Shown: piece after piece, positions 8,413-16,839 of the stretch | How the letters are laid out: every line of letters begins with the position of its first letter | Numbering within the stretch: position 1 is the stretch's first letter | From: W3P20-009 sp963607345 | Lineage (GTDB): Bacteria > Bacteroidota > Bacteroidia > Bacteroidales > Marinilabiliaceae | Assembly (NCBI GenBank): GCA_963607345.1 | Contig: CAVDBL010000005.1 | Location: 1-64,000, forward strand | DNA: 64,000 nucleotides | Direction of reading: 5' to 3' | Program-made: the position numbers and the translations under genes | The notes under the pieces: generated by a model | Told to the model about the DNA's origin: nothing | The model's input: the letters and a program-made list of their open reading frames with translations, nothing else | The model's database searches: none

Positions 8413-8428
8413 TGGCACGCCCATTGCA
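8413..8428 (+). promoter_or_regulatory. Sigma-54-type promoter (-24/-12) of hsp20
   Basis: TGGCACG (8413-8419) and TTGCA (8424-8428) match the RpoN consensus TGGCACG-N4-TTGCW at every position, with exactly ten bases between the GG and GC. It lies 79 bases before the hsp20 ATG. No TAnnTTTG box is seen between it and the gene. Confidence 0.72.
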
Positions 8429-8506
8429 AATACCATAGCCGAACGCCGCAAGGCGCTCAAGAACTTCTAAAACAATAACTTAAAAACATAATTGGAGGTA
8501 ACTACT

Positions 8507-8971
8507 ATGGTACCAGCAAGCAACAACAATACCAACGTCAGCAACTACAACAACAGAAGAAACGACAATTGGCTCCCGAGCTTCTTCAACGATTTCTTCA
8601 ACGACGACTTCAATTGGCTGGGTCGCACTAACAAGTCAACTCCTGCCATCAATGTAGTCGAGTCCGACAAAGACTACAAGGTCGAGGTCGCAGTCCCTGG
8701 CGTAAAGAAGGAAGATTGCAAGATTCGCCTCAACGACGACATCATGACAATCTCCGTCGAGAAGGAGCAAAAACCCGAAGAGGAGAAGGATAAGCACTAT
8801 CTGCGTCAGGAATTCTCCTATTCCAAGTTCGAGCAGAGCTTTACACTCCCCGAGGATGTCAACCAGAAAGAGATCCGCGCCGAGGTCAAGGATGGTGTCC
8901 TCAATATCTCCCTTCCTAAGCAAGAGCCTAAGAAAGAGGAAGATAAGTGGCAGACCGTCGAAGTCCAGTAA
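8507..8971 (+). CDS. Small heat shock protein (Hsp20/alpha-crystallin)
   Basis: An ATP-independent chaperone of 154 residues that holds unfolding proteins. The N-terminal 45 residues are rich in Asn with a repeated FFNDFFND segment. The alpha-crystallin domain starts at about residue 46 with INVVESDKDYKVEVAVPGV and ends with VKDGVLNISLPK, followed by a short Lys/Glu-rich tail. The ATG at 8507 is chosen because a clear GGAGG lies at 8494-8498, eight bases upstream; such a strong Shine-Dalgarno is rare in this window. A TTG inside that motif (8492) is rejected. It appears to be controlled by the sigma-54-like promoter at 8413 and possibly by upstream sites, consistent with stress induction. Confidence 0.94.
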   Translation: MVPASNNNTNVSNYNNRRNDNWLPSFFNDFFNDDFNWLGRTNKSTPAINVVESDKDYKVEVAVPGVKKEDCKIRLNDDIMTISVEKEQKPEEEKDKHYLRQEFSYSKFEQSFTLPEDVNQKEIRAEVKDGVLNISLPKQEPKKEEDKWQTVEVQ

Positions 8972-9023
8972 CTCATCAATCCTTCAGCTCGCAACTAAAG
9001 GATGAAAAATCTTCTCAAAACGG

Positions 9024-9053
9024 TTGCACGGCTTGGATAATTAACTAACTTTG
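9024..9053 (+). promoter_or_regulatory. Promoter of plus-strand tRNA-Phe
   Basis: TTG at 9024-9026 and TAACTTTG at 9046-9053 are 19 bases apart, a full consensus match. The last base of the -7 box is the first base of the terminator stem that follows, so transcripts from here should start inside that stem. Confidence 0.75.
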
Positions 9054-9094
9054 CACTCGCAATCAGAAGCAATCTGGTTGCGAGTGCTTTTTTT
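9053..9094 (+). terminator. Intrinsic terminator of hsp20, overlapping the tRNA-Phe promoter
   Basis: Arms 9053-9067 and 9073-9087 pair over 15 positions (one wobble) around a five-base loop, then seven T at 9088-9094. It ends three bases before the tRNA gene. It should stop hsp20 read-through while leaving tRNA transcripts, which begin within the left arm, unaffected. Confidence 0.88.
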
Positions 9095-9097
9095 ATT

Positions 9098-9170
<73 letters not shown>

Positions 9171-9191
9171 CATCTCATGTTAAGTGTTTTG

Positions 9192-9223
9192 GCCTCGCCC
9201 TTTTTTAGGGGTGAGGCTTTTTT
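9192..9223 (+). terminator. Terminator of plus-strand tRNA-Phe
   Basis: A GC-rich stem of nine pairs (9192-9200 with 9209-9217, one wobble) with a T-rich loop is followed by six T. Confidence 0.88.
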
Positions 9224-9268
9224 CTTCCCCCATGCCGAATACGCCTCCGCACGAATGGAAACAAAAAA

Positions 9269-9296
9269 GAGCGGGGCGCTTCACAGCGCCCCGCTC
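9269..9296. other. GC-rich hairpin upstream of polA
   Basis: A perfect 12-bp stem (9269-9280 with 9285-9296) has a four-base loop. On the minus strand it is followed by six T (A run at 9263-9268), so it would terminate minus-strand transcription, yet no minus-strand gene is seen here. It may back up the preceding terminator. The rest of 9224-9456 holds only the polA promoter. Confidence 0.6.
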
Positions 9297-9389
9297 CCGT
9301 GAAATTAATCACCAAACACACTTATCAACTAATCAACGAAAAACTATTCTCTGTTTCTGTTCTCTATTACGGCAGCTCCTTTCCTAAGG

Positions 9390-9420
9390 TTGCAAAAAAT
9401 AATATTTTACCCTATCTTGC
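9390..9420 (+). promoter_or_regulatory. Candidate polA promoter
   Basis: TTG at 9390-9392 and TATCTTGC at 9413-9420 are 20 bases apart. The -7 box departs from TAnnTTTG in its last two bases. It lies 36 bases before the ATG. Confidence 0.45.
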
Positions 9421-9456
9421 TCTCACAACCATAGTTTCCTTTTCATCTTTCCTGCC

Positions 9457-12252
9457 ATGCAAAATAACTCCGGCTCCGCTCCCTCGGCTATATTAGTCGA
9501 CGGCTACGCCATGATATACCGCGCCTACTTCGCTTTCATGCGCAGCCCGCGCATCAACTCCAAAGGTGTCAACACCTCGGCCGTCTATGGGTTCATGTCC
9601 TCTTTCGTCGACCTCGTCCTAAAACGCCGACCCGACTACGCAGCCGTCGCTTTCGACCTCCACGGACCCACTTTCCGCCACGACCTCTTCCCCGACTACA
9701 AGGCCAACCGACAAGCCCAACCGGAGGACATTGCCGCCGCTGTCCCTTTCGTCCATCGTTTCGTCCGTGCCGTAGGCGTTGCCGAGGCGTCCGCTCCTTC
9801 CTACGAGGCCGACGATGTCATCGGGACCCTCTCGCGCCATTTCGCTGCCGACGGATGCCAAGTCCTCATGGTCACGCCCGATAAGGATTATGCCCAGCTC
9901 ATCGCCCCTTCTGTATCCATGCTCCGTCCGCATACCGGTTCCGACCCCGACCTCATAACGCTCGACGATGTCAAGTCCCATTTCGGCGTCGACCGTCCCG
10001 ATCAGGTGATCGACCTCCTCGGTCTGTGGGGCGACTCGTCCGACAACATCCCAGGTTGCCCAGGCGTGGGCGAGAAGCGCGCCAAGGAGCTTATCGCCTC
10101 CTATGGCTCCATCGACGGCATCTATGCCCATCTCGACGGCATAAAGGGCAAGATGCGCGAGCGTCTCGCCGAGAGCCGCGACCAAGTCCTCCTCTCCCGA
10201 CGCCTCGCAACGATTGTAACCGACGCCCCCGTTTCGTTGCCGCTCGACGATGCCCGTCTCAAGACGCCCGATTGGGATGCCCTTGAGGATATTTTCCGTG
10301 AGCTCGAGATTCGTTCCATTGCCGACCGCATCCGTTCCGCCCTCGGCACCTCCACGCCAGTCTCCCAACAGCCGACGCTTTTCAATTTCGCCGATTCGTC
10401 GTCTGCCGACTCGCCATCCGAGCCGGCCCATGAGCCGACCTACGCCACGGCTGCGACAACGCCCCACGCCTACCACCTCGTCAACGATGACGCTGGTCTC
10501 GTCGCCCTGCGCGACAAACTTCTCTCGTCCAAGCTCTTCTGTTTCGATACCGAGACCACGTCCGTCGAGACGGCATCGGCCTCCATCGTCGGTTTCTCTG
10601 TCGCCGTCGAGCCTTCCGAGGCGTGGTTCGTGCGCCTCCCGTCCGATGCCGCCGAGGCGCGCCGAATGCTCGCCATTGTCGCCCCCGCATTCGCCAATCC
10701 CGACATCGCCAAGGTGGGGCAGAATATGAAGTTCGACATCTCAATCCTCTCACGCTACGGGGCCGAGGTTCGCGGACGACAGTTCGATACCATGATCGCC
10801 CACTTCCTCCTGCGCCCCGACGCTCGTCACAATATGGACGCCATGGCAATGGAGCTGCTCTCCTACCGCCCCATTCCCATTGAGGAGCTGATAGGCTCTG
10901 GTGCAAAGCAGCTTTCTATGTCCGATGTCCCCGATGCCAAGCTCGTAGAGTACGCTGCCGAGGATGCCGACATAACGCTCCAGCTCTACAACGCCTTGGA
11001 GCCCAAGCTCCACGCCGATCCCGAGTTGGAGCGTCTGTTCGAGACCATCGAGATGCCGCTCGTCCCCGTCCTTGCCGATATGGAGCTCCAGGGTGTCGCC
11101 ATCGACAGCGAGGCTCTTCGCCGCTACGCCGACTTCCTCCGTTCGCGCATCAAGGAGTGCCAGGAAAAGATTTTCTCCTTAGCGGGTTCCGAGTTCAATG
11201 TCGCAAGCCCCAAGCAGGTTGGCGAGGTTCTCTTCGAGAAGCTGAAGATCGACCCCAATGCCAAAAAGACCAAGTCGGGCGGCTATTCCACCAACGAGGA
11301 GACGCTCCAGAAACTCGCCAACGAGAACCCTATCGTCGCCGAGATTCTCACCTACCGCGGTCTTGTCAAGTTGCTTGGCACCTATGCCGAGGCGCTGCCT
11401 AAGCTCGTTAATCCCCTAACGGGGCGCATCCATACGTCTTTCAACCAGACTGTCGTTGTGACGGGTCGCCTCAGCAGCTCCAACCCCAATCTCCAAAACA
11501 TTCCTGTCCGTGACGAGGATGGTCGCCGTGTGAGGGAGTGCTTCGTGGCGAAGCCTGATTGTAAAATCGTCTCTGCTGACTATTCGCAAGTCGAATTGCG
11601 TATTATGGCGCATTTTAGCCAGGATGAGCATCTGCTCGCGGCTTTCCGCAATGGCGATGACATCCATGCTGCCACGGCGGCACGCATCTTCGGTTGCGAC
11701 ATCTGCGACGTGACATCCGACATGCGCCGAAAGGCTAAGACTGCCAACTTCGGCATCATATACGGCATCTCGGCTTTCGGTCTCGCGGAGCGTCTCGATA
11801 TCTCGCGCCGTGAGGCCAAGGAGCTCATCGACGGCTATTTCGCCAAGTTCCCCGGCGTGAAGGACTATATGGATAAGTCTATCGAGCAAGCCCGTCAGTC
11901 CGGTGTCGTCAAAACGCTTTTCGGTAGGCGACGCTATTTGCCAGACATCTCTTCGCGCAACCAGACCGTCCGTGGCATGGCGGAACGCAACGCCATAAAT
12001 GCCCCAATTCAGGGAACGGCTGCCGACATCATCAAGCTCGCCATGATTGCCGTCCACGACGCTCTCATTGCTCGTTCCCTTCGCTCCCGAATGATCTTGC
12101 AAGTTCATGACGAACTTGTTCTTGAGGTTCCCGAGGAGGAGCTCGAGGTCGTCTCCGCTCTCGTAAAGGAGAAGATGGAAGCCGCATGCCAACTGTCAGT
12201 CCCGCTGACTGCCGAGGTCGGTGTCGGCGACAACTGGCTCCAGGCGCATTAA
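9457..12252 (+). CDS. polA: DNA polymerase I
   Basis: The repair and Okazaki-fragment polymerase, 931 residues, with three domains. The 5'-3' nuclease covers about 1-300 (YEADDVIGTL, TPDKDYAQL, GDSSDNIPG). The 3'-5' proofreading exonuclease covers about 340-530 and looks active: FDTETTS has Asp364 and Glu366, followed by KVGQNMKFD and YAAEDADITLQLY. The polymerase covers about 560-931, with DYSQVELRIMAHF (Asp708), RRKAKTANFGIIYG and QVHDELVLEVP (Asp885). The linker at 300-340 is Ser/Pro-rich and variable. The next gene, hflX, has its own promoter. Confidence 0.98.
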   Translation: MQNNSGSAPSAILVDGYAMIYRAYFAFMRSPRINSKGVNTSAVYGFMSSFVDLVLKRRPDYAAVAFDLHGPTFRHDLFPDYKANRQAQPEDIAAAVPFVHRFVRAVGVAEASAPSYEADDVIGTLSRHFAADGCQVLMVTPDKDYAQLIAPSVSMLRPHTGSDPDLITLDDVKSHFGVDRPDQVIDLLGLWGDSSDNIPGCPGVGEKRAKELIASYGSIDGIYAHLDGIKGKMRERLAESRDQVLLSRRLATIVTDAPVSLPLDDARLKTPDWDALEDIFRELEIRSIADRIRSALGTSTPVSQQPTLFNFADSSSADSPSEPAHEPTYATAATTPHAYHLVNDDAGLVALRDKLLSSKLFCFDTETTSVETASASIVGFSVAVEPSEAWFVRLPSDAAEARRMLAIVAPAFANPDIAKVGQNMKFDISILSRYGAEVRGRQFDTMIAHFLLRPDARHNMDAMAMELLSYRPIPIEELIGSGAKQLSMSDVPDAKLVEYAAEDADITLQLYNALEPKLHADPELERLFETIEMPLVPVLADMELQGVAIDSEALRRYADFLRSRIKECQEKIFSLAGSEFNVASPKQVGEVLFEKLKIDPNAKKTKSGGYSTNEETLQKLANENPIVAEILTYRGLVKLLGTYAEALPKLVNPLTGRIHTSFNQTVVVTGRLSSSNPNLQNIPVRDEDGRRVRECFVAKPDCKIVSADYSQVELRIMAHFSQDEHLLAAFRNGDDIHAATAARIFGCDICDVTSDMRRKAKTANFGIIYGISAFGLAERLDISRREAKELIDGYFAKFPGVKDYMDKSIEQARQSGVVKTLFGRRRYLPDISSRNQTVRGMAERNAINAPIQGTAADIIKLAMIAVHDALIARSLRSRMILQVHDELVLEVPEEELEVVSALVKEKMEAACQLSVPLTAEVGVGDNWLQAH

Positions 12253-12270
12253 CCTCTCCTCCCTTTTCCC

Positions 12271-12278
12271 TACCTTTG
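12271..12278 (+). promoter_or_regulatory. -7 box of the hflX promoter
   Basis: TACCTTTG is a full consensus match, 32 bases before the hflX ATG and 19 bases after the polA stop codon. No TTG lies at the usual -33 distance. Confidence 0.62.
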
Positions 12279-12310
12279 TAGTAAAGTTTTTTCCTATTGT
12301 GAATAACGGC

Positions 12311-13588
12311 ATGAATTCCAGGGGCTTCACCCCTCCTCAAAAAAATAAGCACTACCACCCGGCAAATGGCATGCTCGACAGGGCGTCAGCCTCCGTCGAG
12401 AGGGTGGTCCTCTTTTCCATCCGAACCCCGTCAACTTCCATCCAGCAAGCCAAGGATTATCTTGACGAGCTCGCTTTCCTCGCCGAGACCGCTGGCGCCG
12501 AGACCGTCGGACGTTTCACGCAAAATCTCCCGATGCCCGATTCCCGCACCTATATCGGAACGGGTAAGATCCAAGAAATAAAGGCTTTTGCCGAGGAGAA
12601 TGAGATCGAGACAGCTATTTGCGACGACGAGCTAAGCCCCTCCCAACAAAAGAATCTTGAGGAAGGTCTCGGCATCGCCGTCCTCGACCGTACCTCCCTC
12701 ATCCTCGACATCTTCGCCAGCCGTGCGCGCACTGCGCACGCCAAGGCGCAAGTCGAACTGGCGCAATATCAGTACCTCCTTCCGCGACTCACGCGCCTCT
12801 GGACGCACCTTGAGCGTCAGAAGGGTGGCATCGGCATGCGCGGTCCTGGTGAGAAGCAGATCGAGACCGACCGACGTATCGTCCTCGACCGCATTTCCCT
12901 TCTCAAGGAGGAGCTCCGACACATCGACCGTCAGATGACGACACAGCGCCAAAACCGCGGCAAGCTCGTCCGCGTCGCGCTCGTCGGCTACACCAACGTC
13001 GGCAAGAGCACTCTCATGAATGCGCTCGCCAAGAGCGACGTCTTCGCCGAAAATAAGCTCTTCGCTACGCTCGACACTACCGTCCGCAAGGTCGTCGTCG
13101 GCAACATTCCGTTCCTTCTCGCCGATACCGTCGGCTTCATCCGCAAACTCCCTACCTTCCTCGTCGAGAGTTTCAAGTCGACGCTCGATGAGGTGCGCGA
13201 GGCCGACATCCTCCTCCACGTCGTCGATATCTCTCACCCCGCCTTCGAGCAGCAAGTCGAGATTGTCGACAAGACTCTCAAGGAGCTCGACTGCGCCGAC
13301 AATACCTCAATCATCATCTTCAATAAGGTCGACGCTTTCTCCTATACCCCTAAGGATGAGGACGATCTCACGCCAGCCACGCGTGAGAATGTCTCTCTCG
13401 ACGATCTTAAGAAAACATGGATGGCGAAGCAGCGGAAGTGCGTTTTCATCTCCGCTCGTGAGAAGACCAATTTCGACGAGCTGCGAAAGGTCGTCTACGC
13501 GGAGGTCCGTAAGGTCCATACCCAACGGTTCCCCTACAACGACTTCCTCTACGACGACCTCCCCACAACCGACGAGGAGGCTCAATAA
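12311..13588 (+). CDS. hflX: GTPase HflX
   Basis: A ribosome-associated GTPase that splits stalled or heat-damaged 70S ribosomes, 425 residues. The N-terminal HflX domain ends in GMRGPGEKQIETDRR. The G domain has G1 GYTNVGKST, G3 DTVGF and G4 NKVD. The ATG at 12311 is chosen because the longer frame from 12221 would overlap polA and begin before the promoter box at 12271. The C-terminal tail is short. It is apparently monocistronic, as recA has its own promoter. Confidence 0.95.
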   Translation: MNSRGFTPPQKNKHYHPANGMLDRASASVERVVLFSIRTPSTSIQQAKDYLDELAFLAETAGAETVGRFTQNLPMPDSRTYIGTGKIQEIKAFAEENEIETAICDDELSPSQQKNLEEGLGIAVLDRTSLILDIFASRARTAHAKAQVELAQYQYLLPRLTRLWTHLERQKGGIGMRGPGEKQIETDRRIVLDRISLLKEELRHIDRQMTTQRQNRGKLVRVALVGYTNVGKSTLMNALAKSDVFAENKLFATLDTTVRKVVVGNIPFLLADTVGFIRKLPTFLVESFKSTLDEVREADILLHVVDISHPAFEQQVEIVDKTLKELDCADNTSIIIFNKVDAFSYTPKDEDDLTPATRENVSLDDLKKTWMAKQRKCVFISAREKTNFDELRKVVYAEVRKVHTQRFPYNDFLYDDLPTTDEEAQ

Positions 13589-13634
13589 TTTCATTTTGTC
13601 CCATGGTGTGTCACTAAGTGGCATGCCTGCGTCG

Positions 13635-13642
13635 TACCTTTG
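13635..13642 (+). promoter_or_regulatory. -7 box of the recA promoter
   Basis: TACCTTTG is a full consensus match, 61 bases before the recA ATG. I do not see a LexA-like palindrome around it. Confidence 0.6.
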
Positions 13643-13703
13643 TGATGTCCAACAAAAGGGAAGTGGCGGACGTTATAATTAACAGATAAAAAATCATCTC
13701 AAT

Positions 13704-14780
13704 ATGGCAGAATCTACGGAAGATCTCAAAGCCAAGAAGCTTGCTGCGCTCAAGCTGACTATGGATAAAATCGACAAGGCGTACGGCAAGGGCGCCATCA
13801 TGCGAATGGGCGACCGTCAAGTAGAGAAGGTCCCCGTCATCCCGACAGGATCCCTTGGTCTCGACATGGCGCTCGGCGTCGGCGGATACCCGCGCGGCCG
13901 CATAGTCGAGATCTTCGGCCCCGAGTCGTCTGGTAAGACGACACTCGCCATCCACGCCATCGCCGAGGCACAAAAGGCTGGCGGCATTGCCGCCTTCATC
14001 GATGCCGAGCACGCTTTCGACCCCGCCTACGCCGAGAAGCTGGGCGTCGACATGAACGCACTCTACATGAGCCAACCCGACAATGGCGAGCAAGCTCTCG
14101 AGATCGCCGAGCAGCTCATCCGCTCATCCGCAATCGACATCATCGTCGTCGACTCCGTTGCCGCTTTAACCCCTAAAGCCGAGATTGAGGGCGAGATGGG
14201 CGAGGCTAAGATGGGTCTCCACGCTCGCCTCATGAGCCAAGCACTCCGTAAGCTCACTGGCGCGCTCTCCAAGACCAACACCACCTGCATCTTCATCAAT
14301 CAGCTCCGCGAGAAGATTGGCGTCATGTTCGGAAACCCCGAGACGACGACTGGTGGCAACGCACTGAAGTTCTACGCCTCCATCCGCATCGATGTCCGCA
14401 AGGTAAGCCCCATCAAGAGCGGCGACGAGGTTCTCGGCTCTCTCACCCGAGCCAAGGTCGTAAAGAACAAGGTCGCTCCCCCATTCCGCAAGACCGAGTT
14501 CGAGATCCGCTTCGGCGAGGGCATCTCCAAAGTAGGCGAGATACTTGATCTCGCAACGAACCTTGACATAGTGAAAAAGTCCGGCTCCTGGTTCAGCTAC
14601 GCCGGTTCCAAACTGGCGCAAGGCCGCGAGGGCGCACTCCGAATCCTGAAGGACAATCCCGAGCTCCAAGAAGAGCTTGAGGCTAAGGTGCGCGCGGCAT
14701 TCCAACAAGGCCAAGAACCCGAAGATTCTATCGGCGAGGAGGAGGTCGACCCCGAGGAGTCTATCGAGCCAACAGAATAA
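13704..14780 (+). CDS. recA: Recombinase RecA
   Basis: The strand-exchange ATPase of homologous recombination, 358 residues. Walker A GPESSGKTT is at 72-80, Walker B is IDIIVVDSVAAL, and the signature ALRKLTGALSKTNTTCIFINQ is present in order. The C-terminal tail is acidic (EDSIGEEEVDPEESIEPTE), as usual for regulatory RecA tails. A small hairpin follows at 14812. No regulator of the SOS response is seen nearby. Confidence 0.98.
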   Translation: MAESTEDLKAKKLAALKLTMDKIDKAYGKGAIMRMGDRQVEKVPVIPTGSLGLDMALGVGGYPRGRIVEIFGPESSGKTTLAIHAIAEAQKAGGIAAFIDAEHAFDPAYAEKLGVDMNALYMSQPDNGEQALEIAEQLIRSSAIDIIVVDSVAALTPKAEIEGEMGEAKMGLHARLMSQALRKLTGALSKTNTTCIFINQLREKIGVMFGNPETTTGGNALKFYASIRIDVRKVSPIKSGDEVLGSLTRAKVVKNKVAPPFRKTEFEIRFGEGISKVGEILDLATNLDIVKKSGSWFSYAGSKLAQGREGALRILKDNPELQEELEAKVRAAFQQGQEPEDSIGEEEVDPEESIEPTE

Positions 14781-14811
14781 CACGCAACAACATATCATGC
14801 GCAAGAAGAAG

Positions 14812-14836
14812 GTGGTGAGTCCCCGTGGCTCACCAC
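14812..14836 (+). terminator. Probable recA terminator
   Basis: An 8-bp perfect stem (14812-14819 with 14829-14836) is followed by TTTC. It lies 31 bases after the recA stop codon and just before the next promoter box. Confidence 0.55.
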
Positions 14837-14844
14837 TTTCTCCG

Positions 14845-14852
14845 TATCTTTG
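14845..14852 (+). promoter_or_regulatory. -7 box for the M16 peptidase gene
   Basis: TATCTTTG is a full consensus match, 23 bases before the ATG at 14876. Confidence 0.6.
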
Positions 14853-14875
14853 CCACACCTTTCAATGGTGCCATA

Positions 14876-16093
14876 ATGTTAGTAACACCTCTCTCCAACG
14901 GCATCCGTGTCGTTGTCCTTTTCGCCCCAGGCCCCGTCGCCCGATGCGCGCTCGTCATCAACGCTGGCAGCCGCGACGAGAATGACGATGAGCATGGTCT
15001 CGCGCACTTCGTCGAGCATACCATCTTCAAAGGGACGCGCAAACGACGCGCCTCGCACATCCTCAACCGCCTCGATGAGGTCGGCGGAGAGCTGAACGCC
15101 TACACCACAAAGGACGAGACCGCCATACACGCCACTTTCCTTGAGGGCGACCTCAACCGAGCTGCCGAGCTGATTGCCGACATGGCGTTCAATTCCACCT
15201 TCCCCGAGCGTGAGCTCCAAAAGGAGCGCGAGGTCATCATCGACGAGATAACAAGCTACGAGGATACGCCTTCTGAACTGGTGTTCGACGAGTTCGAGGA
15301 TCTTGCTTTCGCCAACACTCCGCTCGGTCACAATATTCTTGGCACGCCCGATTCCGTCTCCTCTTTCTCTGGCGATGATGCCCGACGTTTCATCGAGCGG
15401 ACCCACGCCACCGACAAGATGACCTTCGTCTACATAGGTCCGCAAGATTATAAGCACGTCCTCCACGTCGCCCAACGCTTTTTCGGCAACGTCGAGCCAC
15501 GCTCTCCCCGCCCACAACGAGCGCAAGTCTCCTCATTCGCCCATTTCGACAAGTCCGTCGACAAGGGTACCAGCCAAGCCCACGTCGTCCTCGGATGCCC
15601 TGCGCCACATAATCATGATGCCCAACGTCTTGAGATGAATGTTCTCTCCAACATCCTCGGCGGTCCTTCGATGAACTCCCGTCTCAGTGTCGCTCTCCGC
15701 GAGCGAAACGGCATCGCCTATAATGTCGAGACCACCTACACCTCGTTTGACGATACTGGTCTCTTCTGCATATATTTCGGCACCGACCCGCAGAATATCG
15801 AGCGTTCCATGCGCATCGTGCGCCGCGAGGTCGATAAGCTGCTCCAGTCCCCACTCTCCCCAACGGCCTTCAACAAGGTCATCCGCCAATATGTCAGCCA
15901 GACGCTCATGGCTGCCGACGATAGCGAGAGCCTGATGCTCGCGGCTGGGCGTTCCTCCGTCATCTATGGCGAGGTGCTATCCGTCTACGAGATTGCCGAT
16001 CTCATCCGTGAGAATGTCACGCCCGAGTCTCTCCTCGCTGCGGCGCGCCAATTCCTCGCCCCCGACAATATGTCACGACTCATCTATAGCTAA
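14876..16093 (+). CDS. M16 family zinc metallopeptidase
   Basis: An inverzincin peptidase of 406 residues, related to the beta subunit of mitochondrial processing peptidase and to bacterial YmxG-type proteins. The zinc site is intact: HFVEH at 44-48, with Glu124 exactly 76 residues after the second His. The C-terminal M16_C domain includes NGIAYNVETTYTSFDDTG. No signal peptide, so cytoplasmic. The ATG at 14876 is chosen because an upstream GTG (14825) would begin before the promoter box. The methyltransferase gene starts 15 bases after its stop, so the two are probably co-transcribed. Confidence 0.92.
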   Translation: MLVTPLSNGIRVVVLFAPGPVARCALVINAGSRDENDDEHGLAHFVEHTIFKGTRKRRASHILNRLDEVGGELNAYTTKDETAIHATFLEGDLNRAAELIADMAFNSTFPERELQKEREVIIDEITSYEDTPSELVFDEFEDLAFANTPLGHNILGTPDSVSSFSGDDARRFIERTHATDKMTFVYIGPQDYKHVLHVAQRFFGNVEPRSPRPQRAQVSSFAHFDKSVDKGTSQAHVVLGCPAPHNHDAQRLEMNVLSNILGGPSMNSRLSVALRERNGIAYNVETTYTSFDDTGLFCIYFGTDPQNIERSMRIVRREVDKLLQSPLSPTAFNKVIRQYVSQTLMAADDSESLMLAAGRSSVIYGEVLSVYEIADLIRENVTPESLLAAARQFLAPDNMSRLIYS

Positions 16094-16107
16094 TTCCTTT
16101 CCGCACT

Positions 16108-16755
16108 ATGGGTCAATTCGGCTCTATCGAGATGGAGCGCTACCTCATCGACCACTCCGACCCCGAAGATCAGCTCCTCCACGAGCTTGACCGTCAGACG
16201 CATCTTCGGACAATCCAACCCCGTATGGTCTCCGGTCACCTCCAAGGCTCGCTCCTCAAGATGCTCGTCCGCATGTCCCGACCTAAGACCATCCTCGAGG
16301 TCGGAACCTTCACAGGCTACTCTGCCCTATGCATGGCTGCTGGGCTTTCCGACCCCGACGCGCGTCTCCATACCGTCGAGGTAAATGACGAGCTCGAACC
16401 GCTCATACGCTCTTTCTTCGCGCGCTCGCCCTTCTCCAGCCAGCTTGTCCTCCACATCGGCTCTCTCACCGATGCCCTCGCCTCCATCTCCGCCCCTCTC
16501 GATTTCGTCTTTATCGATGCCGATAAGCGAGAGTATATCGATTACTACGAGACGATTCTCCCTCACGTGCGCCCTGGCGGATTTCTCTTGGCGGATAATG
16601 TGCTGTGGGACGGTCACGTTCTCGAGACCCCCAAACCCTCCGACCATCACACGCAAGCAGTAAAGGCGTTCAACGACCATGTGGCTGCCGACTCTCGCGT
16701 CGAGAAGGTCATCGTCCCTATTCGCGATGGTCTGACAATCATGATGAAGAAGTAG
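16108..16755 (+). CDS. SAM-dependent O-methyltransferase
   Basis: A 215-residue class I methyltransferase of the caffeoyl-CoA/catechol O-methyltransferase type (Methyltransf_3). Visible motifs are motif I EVGTFTGYSAL, the acidic VEVNDE after beta 2, DFVFIDADKREYIDYYE containing the metal-binding Asp, and LLADNVLWDGHV, in which the Asn-following-Asp pattern typical of this cation-dependent family is kept. The substrate is unknown; bacterial members usually methylate small catechol-like compounds. It follows the M16 peptidase by 15 bases. Confidence 0.88.
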   Translation: MGQFGSIEMERYLIDHSDPEDQLLHELDRQTHLRTIQPRMVSGHLQGSLLKMLVRMSRPKTILEVGTFTGYSALCMAAGLSDPDARLHTVEVNDELEPLIRSFFARSPFSSQLVLHIGSLTDALASISAPLDFVFIDADKREYIDYYETILPHVRPGGFLLADNVLWDGHVLETPKPSDHHTQAVKAFNDHVAADSRVEKVIVPIRDGLTIMMKK

Positions 16756-16839
16756 GGTAGGGGCGCCCCCCCCTTTCTTAATTGCAAATCCGCGCCCCTT
16801 TTGCTAAATTAGCCCCTCATTAACGGAAACTCTCATTAA

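Noticed and set aside
8161..8478. A 105-codon plus-strand frame between the CPBP gene and hsp20
   Set aside because: It overlaps the end of the CPBP gene, contains the sigma-54-like promoter region, and has unrelated codon use.
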